A stretch of DNA of 64,000 bases from Anopheles merus. Taxonomy: Eukaryota > Arthropoda > Insecta > Diptera > Culicidae. The first letter of the stretch is position 1. Every line of letters begins with the position of its first letter. The DNA lies in the NCBI RefSeq assembly GCF_017562075.2, contig NC_054082.1, positions 49,656,037-49,720,036 on the forward strand, given 5' to 3'. Of the stretch, positions 14,101 through 29,100 are shown one piece after another. Position numbers and translations under genes: made by a program. The notes under the pieces are model-generated. The model saw only the letters and a program-made list of their open reading frames with translations, was not told the DNA's origin and ran no database searches.

Positions 14101-17100
14101 GTTTGACCCAGACTACTTGTGCGCGTGTGTGCGCGGTGAGAGCGATAGTCATGTTCGAAGATCCTCGTTCGGTGATAACACTAAAACCCCTTTGGGATCG
14201 GCACTGAAGGTGTCGAATTAATGTGATGTTTAGAAAACATGAAACACCTTCGCTGTCGCCCCAAAATGACACACTGTGCTCGGCACAACATCACGCGCGA
14301 GTATCGATCGAAACGATCGCCCTCGACGGATCGATTGATCCGTCAAAAAGTGGGGTGTTAATTTAAGAGCATAGCTCGTAAAAAAGAAAGATTGAGTAGC
14401 GTTTTGAGAAATTCGACAAATTGACGAAACAAGCGTGATCGATAAAGGCAGCCTCTGCCCCAACGGCTGTGGTGTCCGGGCACGACGCGAGCAAATCCAT
14501 CAGCGGGTGGCGTTGGAAGCGTGCGCGGAAACATATGCGAGATCATCATAAAGATTCATTCATAAAACGTTGCCGTGCGAGTACACGGGCGAGTCGTGCG
14601 CGGCATGTATGGGCCAATGGCCGTCGATCGCGCCATTAGAAACTGTGCGCGGCTCTCTGCTGTCAAGCTTCAGCTGCGGTCGGGTGAGATCGTCGTTTCC
14701 GCTCGTTATAATGCGTAGTATTCACACATCATAACTCACCCGGCACGTCTCCCCGACTCCCTCCGTAAAGTGTACAACAGTTTCTTCTCTCGTGCGATGA
14801 TGACGATGTCCCACGCTGCGGATCAAATCGCGACACCTTGGCTAATGTGTCACCGGCACAAGCCGGGTAATCTTCGCACTGTAGTACGTAATGTCGCAAA
14901 AAAAGAAGACGAAGAAAAAAACAATACGCTTAAATATGGTTGCCTACTTCACCGAGAGCATCATCACCACCACCGCGGGGAGCTCCATTTATGTCCGAAC
15001 AGTTGTCTCCGCCGTGTCTCATCGCGTGATCTCTCACTTAATGCGTTCTGGGTATGGGCGACGGCCGGCCCAAAGGGGAGGTTTGTGTAAACACAGTCAC
15101 AGAACATCCGATTCGTCACCCATCCCGAAGCCCTACGCCAAGCACTCCTCACTTCCAGAGCGTTCTTTCCTTCGCCTGCGATGGTCGATACGATCGGCTG
15201 TGATGTTGCTGCAGCCGTTCGGGCAAACCACAATTTACATATCTTACCCGCCAGCGAGTGATACTTCATTCATGCCCAAATCCCGGGCGTAGATCGCGAT
15301 GCCACCGGCGGAGCAGAGTGCCAAGCGATACACTCGTGTACACAAAAATGTCCGGAAAATGTAATTTAATTTGAATATAATATCTGCCCTTTTCCATCCC
15401 TTTCCCCGGGGCGAACGAACCCACCGGACCGCGTCCAAACCCGAGTGGAAGGGCACGTAAACGGACCGATCGGCGTGCTCTCGCATCTTTTATGAAGCAT
15501 GGGGCTCGGTACACGGTGAAGCATTCGGTGAAGGGGGACGGTTAGAACGATTCTACCTTGCTCGTTGGCGTCGCTCGCGTTCCTACCCGCGCACTCCGGC
15601 ACCACGATAGCATCTACGGCATCAGTGGACTGATCGGGGGGTGTCCCGGGTAAGGAGCTCTTTTATTATGATTGAATTAAAACGGTTGATAACAATAACA
15701 AAAGTATTCTATTCTTTCTCCTTTCTGCTTGTTCCCTCGGGCCCCGGGCGCGTGTTCCCAGGGTTGCTTGTGCACCCTCTTGCGAGAGAAGGTTACATTT
15801 CGTAAGGGGTGCTGCTGCTTGATCACTTGCCCTGTCATCATCGCCGTCTCTTCGTCGGTCCGGGATGGTGTAGAAAGGGAAGGTAGTCTAGATTAATTTA
15901 TCCTCGCCTTCCTATTCTTGCCAGTTGCTCTGTCCCTTCGCTGCCGCCGCTCACAGAATGCCACCGATGGACGGAAATGTGTGCGCCTGTCGTCCCGTAC
16001 AAACATTATGACACTCTGCGCGCGGTGGCAGCGTAGGCTTAACGAGAGCATTAATTTATGCTTCCGCGCACGCACGACCGCACAATTAGTGCGCCGCATA
16101 CAGCTCCTGCCCTGGGCGCTGGTCGCAGTGTAATGGAACCGTCTATTTTGGTGGTTAATTTTTGGGCAGTTGCTTCCTTGCCTACCTGTTGTGTGGTTTT
16201 GTCATTGGGTCAAGCGTGGCCGGTTTTGCTTTTAATTTCTCACAAGCGGACTATTTCCAAGCAGTTCCAAAACGACGTCCCAGTGGAAGGTTTCAATTCG
16301 GGGGGACCGATTGTTGCATTCTTTTGAGCGAGTAAACGCACTTTAAGAACATTCGCTTACACAAGACAGGTGACGGAAGCACAATTTGTTTAACATTTGC
16401 TCTGGACGGGAGGGAGTTCTTTTTGTGTGCGTGTTTTGCCGGGGAAGCATACAAGTAACCCTCGCTTATTTGTACCGCTCTACGATCGCTGCAGCTTGCA
16501 CAGGAACTTTAAACAGTACTGCCTAAAAGCAACGTTTCATGACTATCCAAAATTTGACTGTTGGTGCCTTGGAAAGTGTTCGCTGATCAGCGTTTGTCTC
16601 TATTCCCCTCTTGCTTCCTCGGGCAGTGGCTTCTGCTTCGGCCGACAGTTCTTGTTGCGACGTAACAATTTGCAGCTCAGCACGCACACAAACATACACA
16701 CCGGGCACAGGAACCGCATTTAGTGTGCGATAGGATCGTGCGCCAACCGGACAGCTCGTACGCAGTTGACGTACGACCAACGAGCCGCTAGCCGCCACCG
16801 TCAAAACCGGGCCTGGGCTAAGCTGAGGCACCGTCCAAGTGCGTTTACCTCAAACGAGGCGGTAGGGACGGACGGTTTATCTCCCGCAGTGCGCCGATCT
16901 CGCATTTTATGCTGTGAAGTTAATTGGAAATCAAACGGCGTCCAGAGCGTCCCGAACTACATACACAAAAAAAAAGACTATAGAAGGCGATCAGTGTTTG
17001 ATCGTGGGGGAGAGGGACAATGAGTGAGAGCAGGCCGCCACGGACGGCAGTTTGGATAGGCGTATCGTAAAAATAAAAGCCTAACCCGTCCACCCCGGGA

Positions 17101-20100
17101 TCAACGGATTCGGGACGGATGATGAGGTTCTGGTTTTCATCATCATCATCATCATCGTCGTCGTCATCGTCATCGTTTTCCAATTGAACTGGCAGAAGAG
17201 ATCCATCACCCGGCACCGGACCCGCACTGGTGGGGGACTGGATCTAGTGCTCGGCGGACGGTAACCCGTCGCTCCGAACAAAGAACCCGTTTGTAAACGT
17301 ATTCGTAGTTTTATTCGGGCCTTGGGCTCCCCCTAGCCCCCACAGCTAGAGTTTAGCGAACCAGTGGGGGATGGCAGCGGTTGAGCATTAGAAAATCTCT
17401 TAATCAGCCCGAGCAACGCGCTGGTCAGCCATTCTATCAAACCCCTGCACGGGACGAGACACCCTTTTCTATGTTCCGATTCCGGCCCAGCGGGGCTGGG
17501 TGTCGTTTATATGGTTTTGTTTTCCAATCTATGCTGCGATGTTGCAGGGGGTTGTTTACTCGTATTAAAACGGAGCAATAAAAAAATAGGAGTACAATCA
17601 CGATCCCGCACGAACAACACACGTTCGGACACGTTCAAAGCTATTGTTGGACCATAATTGAAGAAGTGTGGCCCGATCTCTAATCTTCATTGTTCGGCTG
17701 GTACCGGCATGATCCGGATCTGGTTCGGTAGGGGTGTGGCCGTTTGAGCATCATCTCGTACCCGTTGAAAACCACCCCGCACGATCCTTCGCAACTGTGA
17801 TCGGCCTTTGTTGGGTGATCTGCACACGCTTATGGGAAATTAATTATATCCATGTGAACGATTTGGTTTTATTTGATCGTGGACCGTTTTTTGGAGGACT
17901 TCTTTAAGCATTATGTCTTCAACGCAAAGAAAGGAATGCCACATTTGCATTCGTTGCGATCAAGGGCTGGCTCAACGTGAGTGCCGCTCGATATTACTTG
18001 CAATACAATTGGATTAACAAAATATACCAAAGTGATCGCGTTGCTCGTGCACAAAAAAAAATCGAAGCGCAACTTCCCGAAAATCAAGCTCTTGACACGA
18101 ACGGCTCTTGTAGGGATTTGAAGATCTTTGATTGCTGCTATTCACACTAACCATTCTGTTTGAAGAGTTCTGGTGGCTAGGGAGAGGAGGGTAGGGAAGG
18201 TTCTTTCACCTGTGGGAGGGGTGGTAGGGCAGCTCGACGTGCGTCCAATCTAGCGCACCGTCGGGGATGTTTATCTTTGGGGCGTTTTGTCTTGAAGCGC
18301 CCGCGTGAAGTTGTTTGGATTTCACTTTACGATCGCAACGTGAGCCCGAATCGAATGTGAGCGTGTGTGTGCGTGTGAGTTCCGTTGTGTAGTTTGATTT
18401 ATTAATTCGATGAATGGAAACGCATTCATTATGGCGATTTGGGGATCGGTTTTATGAGTTTGATGAGCTCGTAAAAGTTTTAAATTCTTTCGAACACAAA
18501 CAGTTCACCGATCTCGACTGCGGGATGCCCATACCATACCAATGTTGTTTTGCATAAAACAGGGACAACAAAAGGTTCGAGCGGTGCATGAACAATCTTT
18601 ACTCCTCACCTTAAAGGCTACATCGTGTTGGCCATTTTATGCACATTTTATGGTACATTTTTGCTCGAAAATGGAGCGTTCTGTTCCTGGTTTAGGCCAT
18701 TGCAAACGCAACCATAACCTGTCATTCTCCGGTGTACTTTGAGCCTTCATACTAGCCGTCATGAGTGTGGAAGCGCAAACCGTACGTACCGTTTAGCTCG
18801 CCCTAATGACAACCATTCTTGGCCGGCGACCAACACGAAGCTCACAGGAAGGAGGTCACAAGAGTGCCATCGCTGGCTTGCGCGTCATTTTTAGGCGCAC
18901 ACGAATATGGACACTGGTGGCTGCCTGCTGCCCCGAGCTAACGGTTGCCTGTCAGCCGAGCGAAATGCTGGAAACCGTGCGCTTTGTGGAATGATTTATC
19001 TTTAATTGATATGTTCCGGCGGGGAACTTTTCGGAAGGGACGCGTCCGCCAAAGATACGCTACTATTGGAGCAGCCGTACCTTAAACCGCTGAGCCGATG
19101 GCGGCAATGGTACCAGTGAAGCAAAAATCGATCGGGTTTTTCATTTTGGGAAGTGATAATTGAAGCCAAAGAAGCTCTTGTTTGCTGCGCGCGCTCCTTA
19201 CGCGGATGCGTGAAATGTGGCTCGAGCATGGTGGTGTCGAAGGCGATTGTTTCCGTGGCGGGCGCGGACAGTGGCAGTTGTTTTGGTTTTGGTTCGGCCA
19301 GCCAATAGCAGTCTATCATAGCGATCGCAAACATGACACGGTCGATTGTATCGCTGCGCGACCGGGAATCGCGCGCTTCCGATAAAGGAAAGTTGGACTG
19401 GCCCCGCTTCCCGCTGCGTTCCGGGCTGCGCTTGGTTGCGTTCCGGGCAGACCTTACGCGCGGCAGACGGTGAGTTAATGAGTTAATTAGGCTGGTCGCC
19501 TGCAGTACAGTAAGTCACGTTCCAGCGGTGACTTGCGATTGGCGTATCGCGTGATTTGAGATCTCGTTTTGATCGAGAATCAAGAAGAAAGGAAATGTGA
19601 AAAAACCCGCAGTACATTGATTCGTTTCTAATGATTGCACAGATTAAGGAGAACCTTTCGGTGAGACTTGAACGATTGAAGTGAAAAGGATGAGAGCTGC
19701 TAATTAACCTTTTTTTTTGTTGCTCCCCGCCTTGGCAACCCAGCGTTGGTACATTATTCTTGTCACGATTCGCTCGATGAATTGCCCAGGTCTATTGAAG
19801 CAGGATTATGAAGCTGCACGGCGAGGATAATCCGCGGTGGCAGAGGTGAACGAGCGCAACCCGGCCGTCGATCAGTATGATCAGCAACAGTGGGGGCCAC
19901 CGACAAATCATAGACACCGCGCCACGAGCTCGGGCGGGAAGCCTTGAGCTTCCGGGCGATCCCGATGGGACCGAATGGACACGATTCTGTAAAGATCAGT
20001 GCAATTCCGAAGCGCCAAAGACGGGGGGAGAGCGAGACTTGCCCATTAATGGACGGTTATTTATGAGCAACCACCGGTCGGGATCGGTCCGAAAGTCCTC

Positions 20101-23100
20101 GCGTGTTTCGAGCGGCTGCTGCTGAAGACAGCTGTTACCTTCGCGAAGGGATGGAGAGTAGGAGCGGGATGAGATAAATCTTCCAATTGATCGAAGGCCG
20201 AATTCTGAGGCCGGCCGAGCAGCGTAAAGAGCGCATCGATTACGAAACGATAATGATGGGCGTCGTTTTGGGAGGTTGCTTTCCTTCACAATTCCCCGAC
20301 GCTTTTCTAGGTTACGCTCGGACGTATCTTGTTAGTGAGTCAGGAGAGTTAATAAACAATCGCGATATTCCTGTTTTCCTACACCGACACTCTGTCCCTA
20401 TCCCGCGCCTCCAACAAACAAACGAAGAAGTGATTTGAAACAAGGAAAGTAAAGCTTGCGCCACCGGTGCGCGTTCGTCCAGCCTGCCTGGTAGCGAGAT
20501 GTATCCCGTAATTATGTTTCCTTATCTGAGCCCCGGTGCTGGCTGCCCTTCTCTCCTAAACGTGCCGTGCTCGAATCCTGTGCGGGGTGTGGAGAATCGT
20601 TACGATGGGAAAATGGTTGCATTTCGTAACGATTGCTGGCGATCGAAGATCGAAAACAGAAATACTCACGGCACTAGCAAACCAACAATCGGACACCATT
20701 GTTGGTTTGTACGCGTTCCGATTCACTTTCCGATAGTGTGCGCGCTGGGCGGAAGGTTTTTTTCTTTTCTCTCTGCCCACAAAAGGGCCCGGCACGCTGC
20801 GTAGGGCGAGCAGCGACAAACACCAACCACCCACCACCCCATCGGCTGGTGGGAACCGATGAAACAAATGCAAAAGCCGCACACAATTCCGGACCGCACA
20901 CACACCGGCCCAGCGCAAACAAAAATGAAATACTACAAACAGGCGAATGTCAACCACATCCATCAGCGGTGCCGCCGATACCACCACGCAATATCTTTTG
21001 TTTTGTGGTAAATGTCAATGCAAATCAATTTGGCGTCGGCGGACGCGGTTTTTAATGTTTCGCGCGCGTTCGCTGTTTGGAAATGCTCGATCGCGGCAGA
21101 ATCTGCATCGATGTTTGGTTCCGATTGTGGTTCGTGTGTCGGGTGAATTCGTGAAGGGTTATGATGAGAACAATCCACCCAGACATCCAATACACGCGTG
21201 ACACTGGGTTGGCAATAAATTTAAAAGCGACTAAAAAAGAAAAGAAATAGCACAAGGAAAAGTTGAAGCGGAAGAAGGAAGAATTATGCACGCAGCACCA
21301 GCATTGACCCGACTGTGTCACCGCAGCAACGGGAATACCGAGCCGGATGCCACCCTCCGCTTCTAATCCACAGCGCTGCGAGAACGGTAATGTGAGAATC
21401 AGCTAGAGATCCATTGCAATAAAGTTCGCGAATGTGTTTTTTGCTGCTCTCACCAATGCCTTTCATGCTTTATGCTCATCAACATATTTTGTAGCGATTG
21501 CGGCAGGGTGTGTTACTTTTTTTTGCAAAAGCAGTTTTGATATTAAAGATCCATTCCGTTGGGCGCTCTCAACCACATGGCTTTGCGTTTCCGCTTGTTG
21601 GTGCTGGGAAACATAAACCAGAAGACGGACTAGCGCACACAATCGGGGCATGGTGGCAGAACGTTTTTGGGGTGCGCTTTCGCATCAGAAACACCCAACC
21701 GGAGTTAGTGTTCAACTTATATATAATGTTGACCGTCCCCGAAACGACAATGCTCGAGCGGTGGATTCTGGTGGTCCCGGCGCACCGAAACGCACACCCG
21801 GTTGACAAATGGGTCATCCGAGGGGTTCTCCGTTCGGTTGGAGAGAATGCATCTTAATTAAATGTGTATTGTTGAAAGCACCACGAAATGGAGACGGACA
21901 CAGAAAGATAGAAACGAAAGAAACAGATCACCCGCAACGGACCCTCTTAGCTAGTACGCAGCCATGCTCCGAAGCAGACTTGGGGGACAGAAACAAAAAA
22001 CTGGACGAACATTATAATAAAGAACACCGAATCGTCGCCCGGAATTTGAACCAGCAGCGCGCGCTTTTTATCCATCATTATCGCCGCGTCCGTTATCGCG
22101 TCGCCCGAGGAAAGCCGATCGGACGCTTCCTCGAGTCGTGGAAGCGGGGCCGAGATTTCAATCTCTGCATCTCGAGCCCCCAAAAATCGTTCACTCACGT
22201 CCCCGAACGGGCAGGGCTTTTTACTTTGCACATGATAGGCTCCAGGGTTTAGGTTTACGCCGTGGACGTGCGGTCGTTTATCTTCTGCGTCGTAGGCACC
22301 TTATTGATTTATGTAAATTATCGCGATCGCCAAAAAATCGGGACACTTGACAGCTCAGCGATGGGGACTGCCAGTACCAGTACCAGCGAGGAGGGAGGAA
22401 ACGCCTTGCCAGTGCCACGTCACAGCCACCAAAAGGTAGCGAATTCGCAGGGAAGTATTTTAATTAACGCAGAACAGTCGGCAAGCGGGTTAATCTTTTG
22501 GGTCGTAGGGAGCTGGAGGTCCATTTGAAGCTTTTATTAAACGATACGTGGACTTGATCGTGATACAGGGCTAATGGGTGATTTTGGCGTTCTCTTTTCG
22601 GATAGTAAAGCAAAGTGAACCAACAATAATTGATCTTTTTTTCATTCCAGGACAACACAGGCTGGAAATAAATATTTCCCTTGATGAATTACAAAAACAC
22701 AAAAACAAAATTACCACCGTTATTGGCTTGCACACGTTTACTCATACACGTCAGCAATGGAAATGTTCTAACGTGCGGTTTTGCAAAACTGTTTGCGAAC
22801 AAACTCGGGTGCAAACAAACACGGGAATACGGGAGCTACCGAGAAACTGAGAAACTAACTCCCGGCCGGTCCGAAACTAGTTTTCTCGCGCTCTAATCCT
22901 TCAATAATACCATTTAAATTAGTGATTAGAATACTATTATCCCAAATCAGACAGCCTTTTTGTGTTCGCATTTCGAATCGTTAATCGACGACGTTCTGGT
23001 TCGGGAGTCGCTGGAATAATGCCGTGTCTGTTGATGAGGCCCGTTCATGGTTGTGAAATTAGAACTGCCGGTGTGTGTGTGTATGCGTAGAGGAAAGAAA

Positions 23101-26100
23101 AACAGGAGCACAAAAAATACACGCCAGCCACTCGAACAAAAAAAAAACAGTACTGGAGTACGCAGAACGATGCTTAGAACGGCTCGTTTGGGGCGAGCTC
23201 TGTTAGTCGCACCGAAACTAACGTTGCTCGGCTTGCCAGTGCTAGCAGAAAGGGCAACAAATTGGTGTATAATTTGATTTCTTTCACTCAATCCTTCAAT
23301 GACCGGCGAGAGTTACTTCCTGCCATCCAGAAGCTTTGGGGATAAGATTTCTTCATCCTTTCGCGTTCGCATTATTCCTTGAAATTTGATTAATTCCCGA
23401 TGCGTGTGTGAAATTGTTAATACGACACGATGGCCGGCAACGTTTTTGTAAGGTCTGATTTTGTAGGGTTGTGCTTCCCGGACAACTCGTAGCCAGAACG
23501 CAACAGTTAGTTGAAGAGCAGAAAGGGTTCAAATAGAAGCCAAAGCCCTGGAAACGGGACCAATCGTCGGGTGCTTCTGGTTGCTGAAACGTTCTTGGAA
23601 CGTCGCAATTGGGAGTTGAATGTGTGTGTTTAGTTTTTGAATGTTGGATTAGTTACTTTGTTGCTTGCACACTGACAAGTCCACACCAAACCGTCTATTT
23701 AAATTTGCATCGCTTTCGTAGCAGCATGATCGCGGCAGGAAATGTAGAAAGTAATAGCTAGTGGATGGTTTAGAGTTTAGGGTTTTCTCCCTCCAGACTA
23801 TTGATGCCACTGAATTGCGGCTTAATAAATTGAACTGCTAAACGATAATTAACCAAGAAATTTGTTGTTGTTCCCGCAACGATCCTCTACGCAAGTGGCG
23901 CGAGGAAGGCGAGTAACAAAAGGCACAGAAAAAATATCCGCCGATGTGATCACGACCGCACCAAAAGTACCCTAAGCACAGGAGGCAACTCTTTCGAACC
24001 TCAACATTTGACCAAAACGGTTGTGAAAATAGCAGCTCACACTCGAAGGTGTTTTCGTTTCTATACCGCACCCGTTTTTGGCGTAACCTGCTTTCGTAGC
24101 GCTTCCGTCGTAGCGGGAACTTGGTGCGCATTTCCTTCCGAAGCGTGGAAAAAAGTGAGAAAAGCAGGAAAAGCGCTTTACTTCACACCACATTTAGTTT
24201 ACAGCTCTTTTTTTCCTTCACACACGCCTCAAATCCGGCGCATAATGTATGCGGATGGTAATGGCCAGCAGCACCGCACTAACTGCATCTAAAACGCAGC
24301 ATAATGATGGTGAAGCAAACCTTTCCGCGTGTCGTGCCTGTCCATTTGGAAACGGCTTTTGCGCACATCTCACCCAATGCGCGCTGCAAATAAAGCACCC
24401 GCGAAGTGGCAATGAAGAGGATGCTGTTGATGATGACCGCTTCCCAGCGGTGGACGCGCGCGCGAGATGGTGGTGAAAATATTAAACACCCCTGCTAGTA
24501 TGCCAGTGTAACTGCCGGTTTGATTCGCGGCAGGGTCGCCGGATAGGGGCCACCTGACGACGTGGCGTGACGGATGGACGCACCACTACCTCGCTTGGTG
24601 CTGACTGGAATCGGGCATGATGCGATCTCTCGTCCACGGTGTGCTGCCACAGACAGTGTGGCAGTGCAGTGATATTTATTTGAAAAATGATTGCCCTTTT
24701 GTTGGGGCTTCCCGGCTGCACCCGATCAAACTGCAGCAAGTCCCTGCGGTCCCTACCCTTCACACATCTTGTCTTTGGCACAAAATTAACCGTATTTACC
24801 GTGCAATTACAAGCGATTCACGACTTTCGCCTCGTTTGTTTGCGGACAGTCGGGCAGAGCTTGTCCCGCGTGTGTACGGCAGAACGGACAACAGCGTTGT
24901 AACGATGGTTGCCCAGCAACGGTTGTGAAGAACTTTGCCACATTTTCTCGACATAGACACACACTTTTTCCACTTCGAGTGGTTGCATGCAAACGCTCCG
25001 TATTTCAGACGCAGATATAAACACACTTCAACCACCGGCCCAGTGTTTGGTGTAATGAGCTAGGAAACATTCAAACGTACACACTTGAGAGTTGAGCTGC
25101 AGCGCGACTCACCAACACGGGAGTCCATAAGAACACGCGCCTGATTGAAAGGAAGCTTAGCGGAGTGTCTGCACCGAGCGGCGAATCGTCCGCTGAATTC
25201 GTAGTGACAGGGACGGCATCGGGAAACGAGCGAGACGAGAACAGTCCGTCCTCCTTAAACCTGATCCGTGTACGTATTAATTACCGTAACTTAATCGCTC
25301 GCCTCTTGGGCTATGATCCTCGGGTGCTTCAATGCTGCGGTGTTTTGGTGTTGGATCGTGCGCTCGTGACGGTGGACACGCATAAGGAACGGTGCCGGTG
25401 CCGTTGCGTGTGCTCGAGTTCTTGTTCTCGCACCAAGGCCGAAGGATACGCCCCGGTGAGGAGCATTTCCGGACCTCCGGATGGCTGGCTGACTGGAAGC
25501 AAATCGCCACTAGCCTGCCACTTGTTTGCCGGGTTCGAGGAGCTCACGCAATCTCTCGATGCAGCCGATGGCAAATTGCCTGCAAACCCATTGCTCCTGC
25601 AGCGAGCAGCGGCATATGGCACGACAAGAGTTGATGAGCCTGATGCATGTGCGTGTATGTTTGTGTGGAGTGTATCCTCTTGCTGCGAGTCTGGGTGATA
25701 TCATGAATACTTAATGATTCTTACGCGGGATCGTGAGAATTGCCAGCCCGCCCCTAGACGGAAGAGAATAATTGGCTGTCTGATTTACTTCTGGCTCTGT
25801 TTCGCACCAGATGCGAACAATCCACTCACTACTGCCCGGTTTGAGTTCGATGTGTGAGTTAGCGTGTTTTGCGTATGCGCATTGTTTGCCAGGAAGTTCA
25901 GAAGTGACCCAAACCGTTCGTCGCTTGCTGATAGCCGTTGACTTCCCCGATGCTGCTGGGTTGGAAATAACGGGTACTAGCGACTCGCGATCGCGCAGGT
26001 TCCTTTTAAGGGCAGTGGCAGAAGTTCAACCCAAATGCCCTACTCCCTTCCCAGGCACTGCTGGAGGTGGAAAGTGTCAGTGATCTACCAGCGAAGGATA

Positions 26101-29100
26101 TCTACCTGACATGTACGGTCGCGCGCGCGCGGGCTCCCGGGTGGAATGCAAATCTTGCCGTTTCGGCGCTACTTCTAAACACCTTCGCGTGCTAGCTCAT
26201 GAATATGCACGATCCGTGCCGTCGTCGATTGGCCCTTGCGCTGGGTGGAGTGTGCCCCTCCTCCACCCCCGCTCACCTATATCAGAACAAAACACTTGCC
26301 AGCGCACTAACGCTTTCTTTGTGTGCCAAGAAGCATCTTCCCGGGAATCGGCAAGGATTAGGCAGCGAGGCTGCAAAGATGGGAAGAAGGATGGGCCGTG
26401 GGCGCAGGAGCGGGAACAGCAGCGTGCAGTTGCAGCTAGTCCGTGCGGGTTCAAAGGTAGCCCACGCCGCGCCTGGAACGATGACGACGACGACGACGGC
26501 GACGACGACGTGTTCTTCGTGACGGTTGCCCTCGACGCCGGAGCTGTTTGCTGATAGGGTAGCTGCCACTGCGCACGATTGCTGGCAAGTGGGCGCATCA
26601 TCAAACCGACTACGACTTGTGTTCATGGCCGTGGGCTGGGGTGAGGGCGAAATGGCGAAGGGTCAGTAGCATGCATGTAAAGAAAGTCGTCAGCAGAACG
26701 GGGCAACGGTGCTTCTTTTGTGGCGGTTGCACATTATCCTTGCATCATTTTTTAGCCCTTGTTGCCACCCTTCTCCTTCGCTCTGATTCAATCCAAAACG
26801 GCACTTTTGAGCGAGTATTTGGGTCTCGGTTTGCCGTCTCTAAATAACTTTTCACGTCGCATGATGGGAAAATAAATTTCTGTTAATCGTTCTCGAACCA
26901 TACCGTGCCACAAGGAACGAAATTGCGCGGTAGAATGTGTGCTCCCTCACGAACTCGGGTGTGTTTGTGGTTGACTCGTTCTTTCACCGGCAACAAAAAA
27001 TCAACAGAAAACTCCGACAAACAAACCAACAAAAGTACAGAACAAAACTCCTCTTAATCACAGTCGAAACTGCAACGGCAAACCGATTGCCGACTGCACA
27101 GGGCGCTTCGAACATTTGGTACACTACGGCATCCCAATATCGCCAGATGTATTGTGTTTTGGATGCTTCGTTAACAGGCGAGTCGTTCGCAATCGTAACC
27201 AGTCAGAAGGGCTGTTACGTGCTGATGCTGGCCGGCGGCAAGAAGGAATAGAACTTAAAACAATGGAATGTAGCAAAACAGAAAACACCGCGCAGAGCAT
27301 GTGTAGCTTTTTGTTTTGTTTGTGAAACACAAACGGAACAAAACAAACCAGAGCAGAGCCGAGTTTTACAATCCTGCTGAAGTGCAAAGCTGAACGGTTA
27401 TAAAAACATGCCATAAAATATAATAACACGGTTTAGCGGTTGCTCATTCCTCGTTCTGCCTGTGCCGACTCGTTTAAAGGGCGCTTTCGTTAACATCTTC
27501 ATGGTCAGTTTGGGTGATGTTGAGGTTCTTTGCTTTGTGGCAGCAATAGCGGCCCTAGATGATTAATTCAGTTAAATCGAATTGCAGGTCATTTTGACGG
27601 CTTACTTGTTTAAAAGCGCATACATTCAAAATTATGAGTAGCATGATGCGTTAAAGCTATAGTTGAGCGATAGCTTTTGCAAAACAACATTACAACAACA
27701 ACACTAACAATTTGAAGTGAAGCAAGTGAACTTTGCAAAGAATAATCATTTAATTTAGTGAATGTAACGAACGACTTCAATGCGCGAAAAGAGACGAACC
27801 CGCCTTATTAATAGATGATGGTCACACTACCGTAAAACTTATGGACAGGGTGAGAAAAGTATAATTAAAATAACGATCATTAGAAGCGCAGAAGAGGTAT
27901 CTGATTCGCTTCGCTGTTTTGATTTTACTCCTGCAAATTCCACCCCAGCAAGAAGTAAAAGTAATGCGGCAAGAGTTTAGGTATTTTGGCTACACTTTTC
28001 CATATGGACTTGCGGATTGCGCAAGGGAAGTGCAGAACGGAGAAGTCAATAAAGGAAAGCACAAGGATCATTGGCAATGCTTCACGTGTGGAGATAGGGT
28101 TGGCGGAGGGGTATGGGAAGGAAATATTTCAAATTGATTAGTATTGGTGTTTCGTGTTTTGCACGGCAACAAAACGCAAAAGGGTAAATCGAAAGAAGGT
28201 GGCCGGTTTCGATAGGAAATGCTACCCGTAGAGGCTTGCTTGTAGCAGTTTTGTTGTTTGTGTCATTTCATTCTCGTTGTCGTCCTTCGCCGTCGTCACC
28301 GTTCCTCCTTGTTGTGGCGCGATCGCGTTAAAGATCGCGTCGCCCCGGCCGTCCGCCTACCGGGCACTGCGAGCATTAAATTGAAGCCAATTAAGTGAAT
28401 CAAGTTAATTTATTCGGTTTCTCCCAAATTTTACTCCCGAGCGGTTGCCTGACCCCACTTACCACCCGCTTTCCCCCTCGTTCCACAAACTATTGAGCGA
28501 TTGAGTGCGGTTCGTTCGATTGGTTCGTACGAATTGGAATCGGTATGCGATAGAATGGGAAGTTAGCGGACGGCAAGGACACGGGGGGGTTGAGTGGGTG
28601 GGTTTGGTGCTGGAGGAAACGTGTGTTTGAATGCACTTCACAAATGGAGCTTTGGAAATTGTGTTCACTCTCGTGCTGCTTGTGCCGGTAGCTGGCAGGA
28701 CCTTTCTCACACTCAAGGCTCTGCTCGGTGGGCCTGTTTGGGGCTCCCTTTTGTATCTTTCACTTTGTGCTTATTTTGCTGAACCAGCCGTGTTCGATGA
28801 TTTGCAGGCCGTGCGTCCCCTCTGCGTGTGCAGCACCTGTGCACAGGCTCTCCGGTGCATTGTGCTCCTTGAGCATTCCCGTTCGCATGTCAGTCAATCA
28901 GCCGACGACGACGACGTCGACGGCGTCTTCGTCGGTAGTCGTCTGTCTTTGATGAAAAGATCTCTGCTGCCCTCTTCCCTGCCCTCCACCGTACCGAGCT
29001 GTGTGAGAGAGAGAAAGAGAGAGAGAGCTGTGGAACCCTTCAAAGCTTGCCGCTCTATCGGCATCAAGAAGCTACTGCCGTCACAAGTCCTCCTCAACCG

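Noticed and set aside
22041..22056. tRNA B-box-like GGTTCAAATTCC on the minus strand
   Set aside because: The flanking bases do not form a T-stem, and no acceptor stem or anticodon arm fits.
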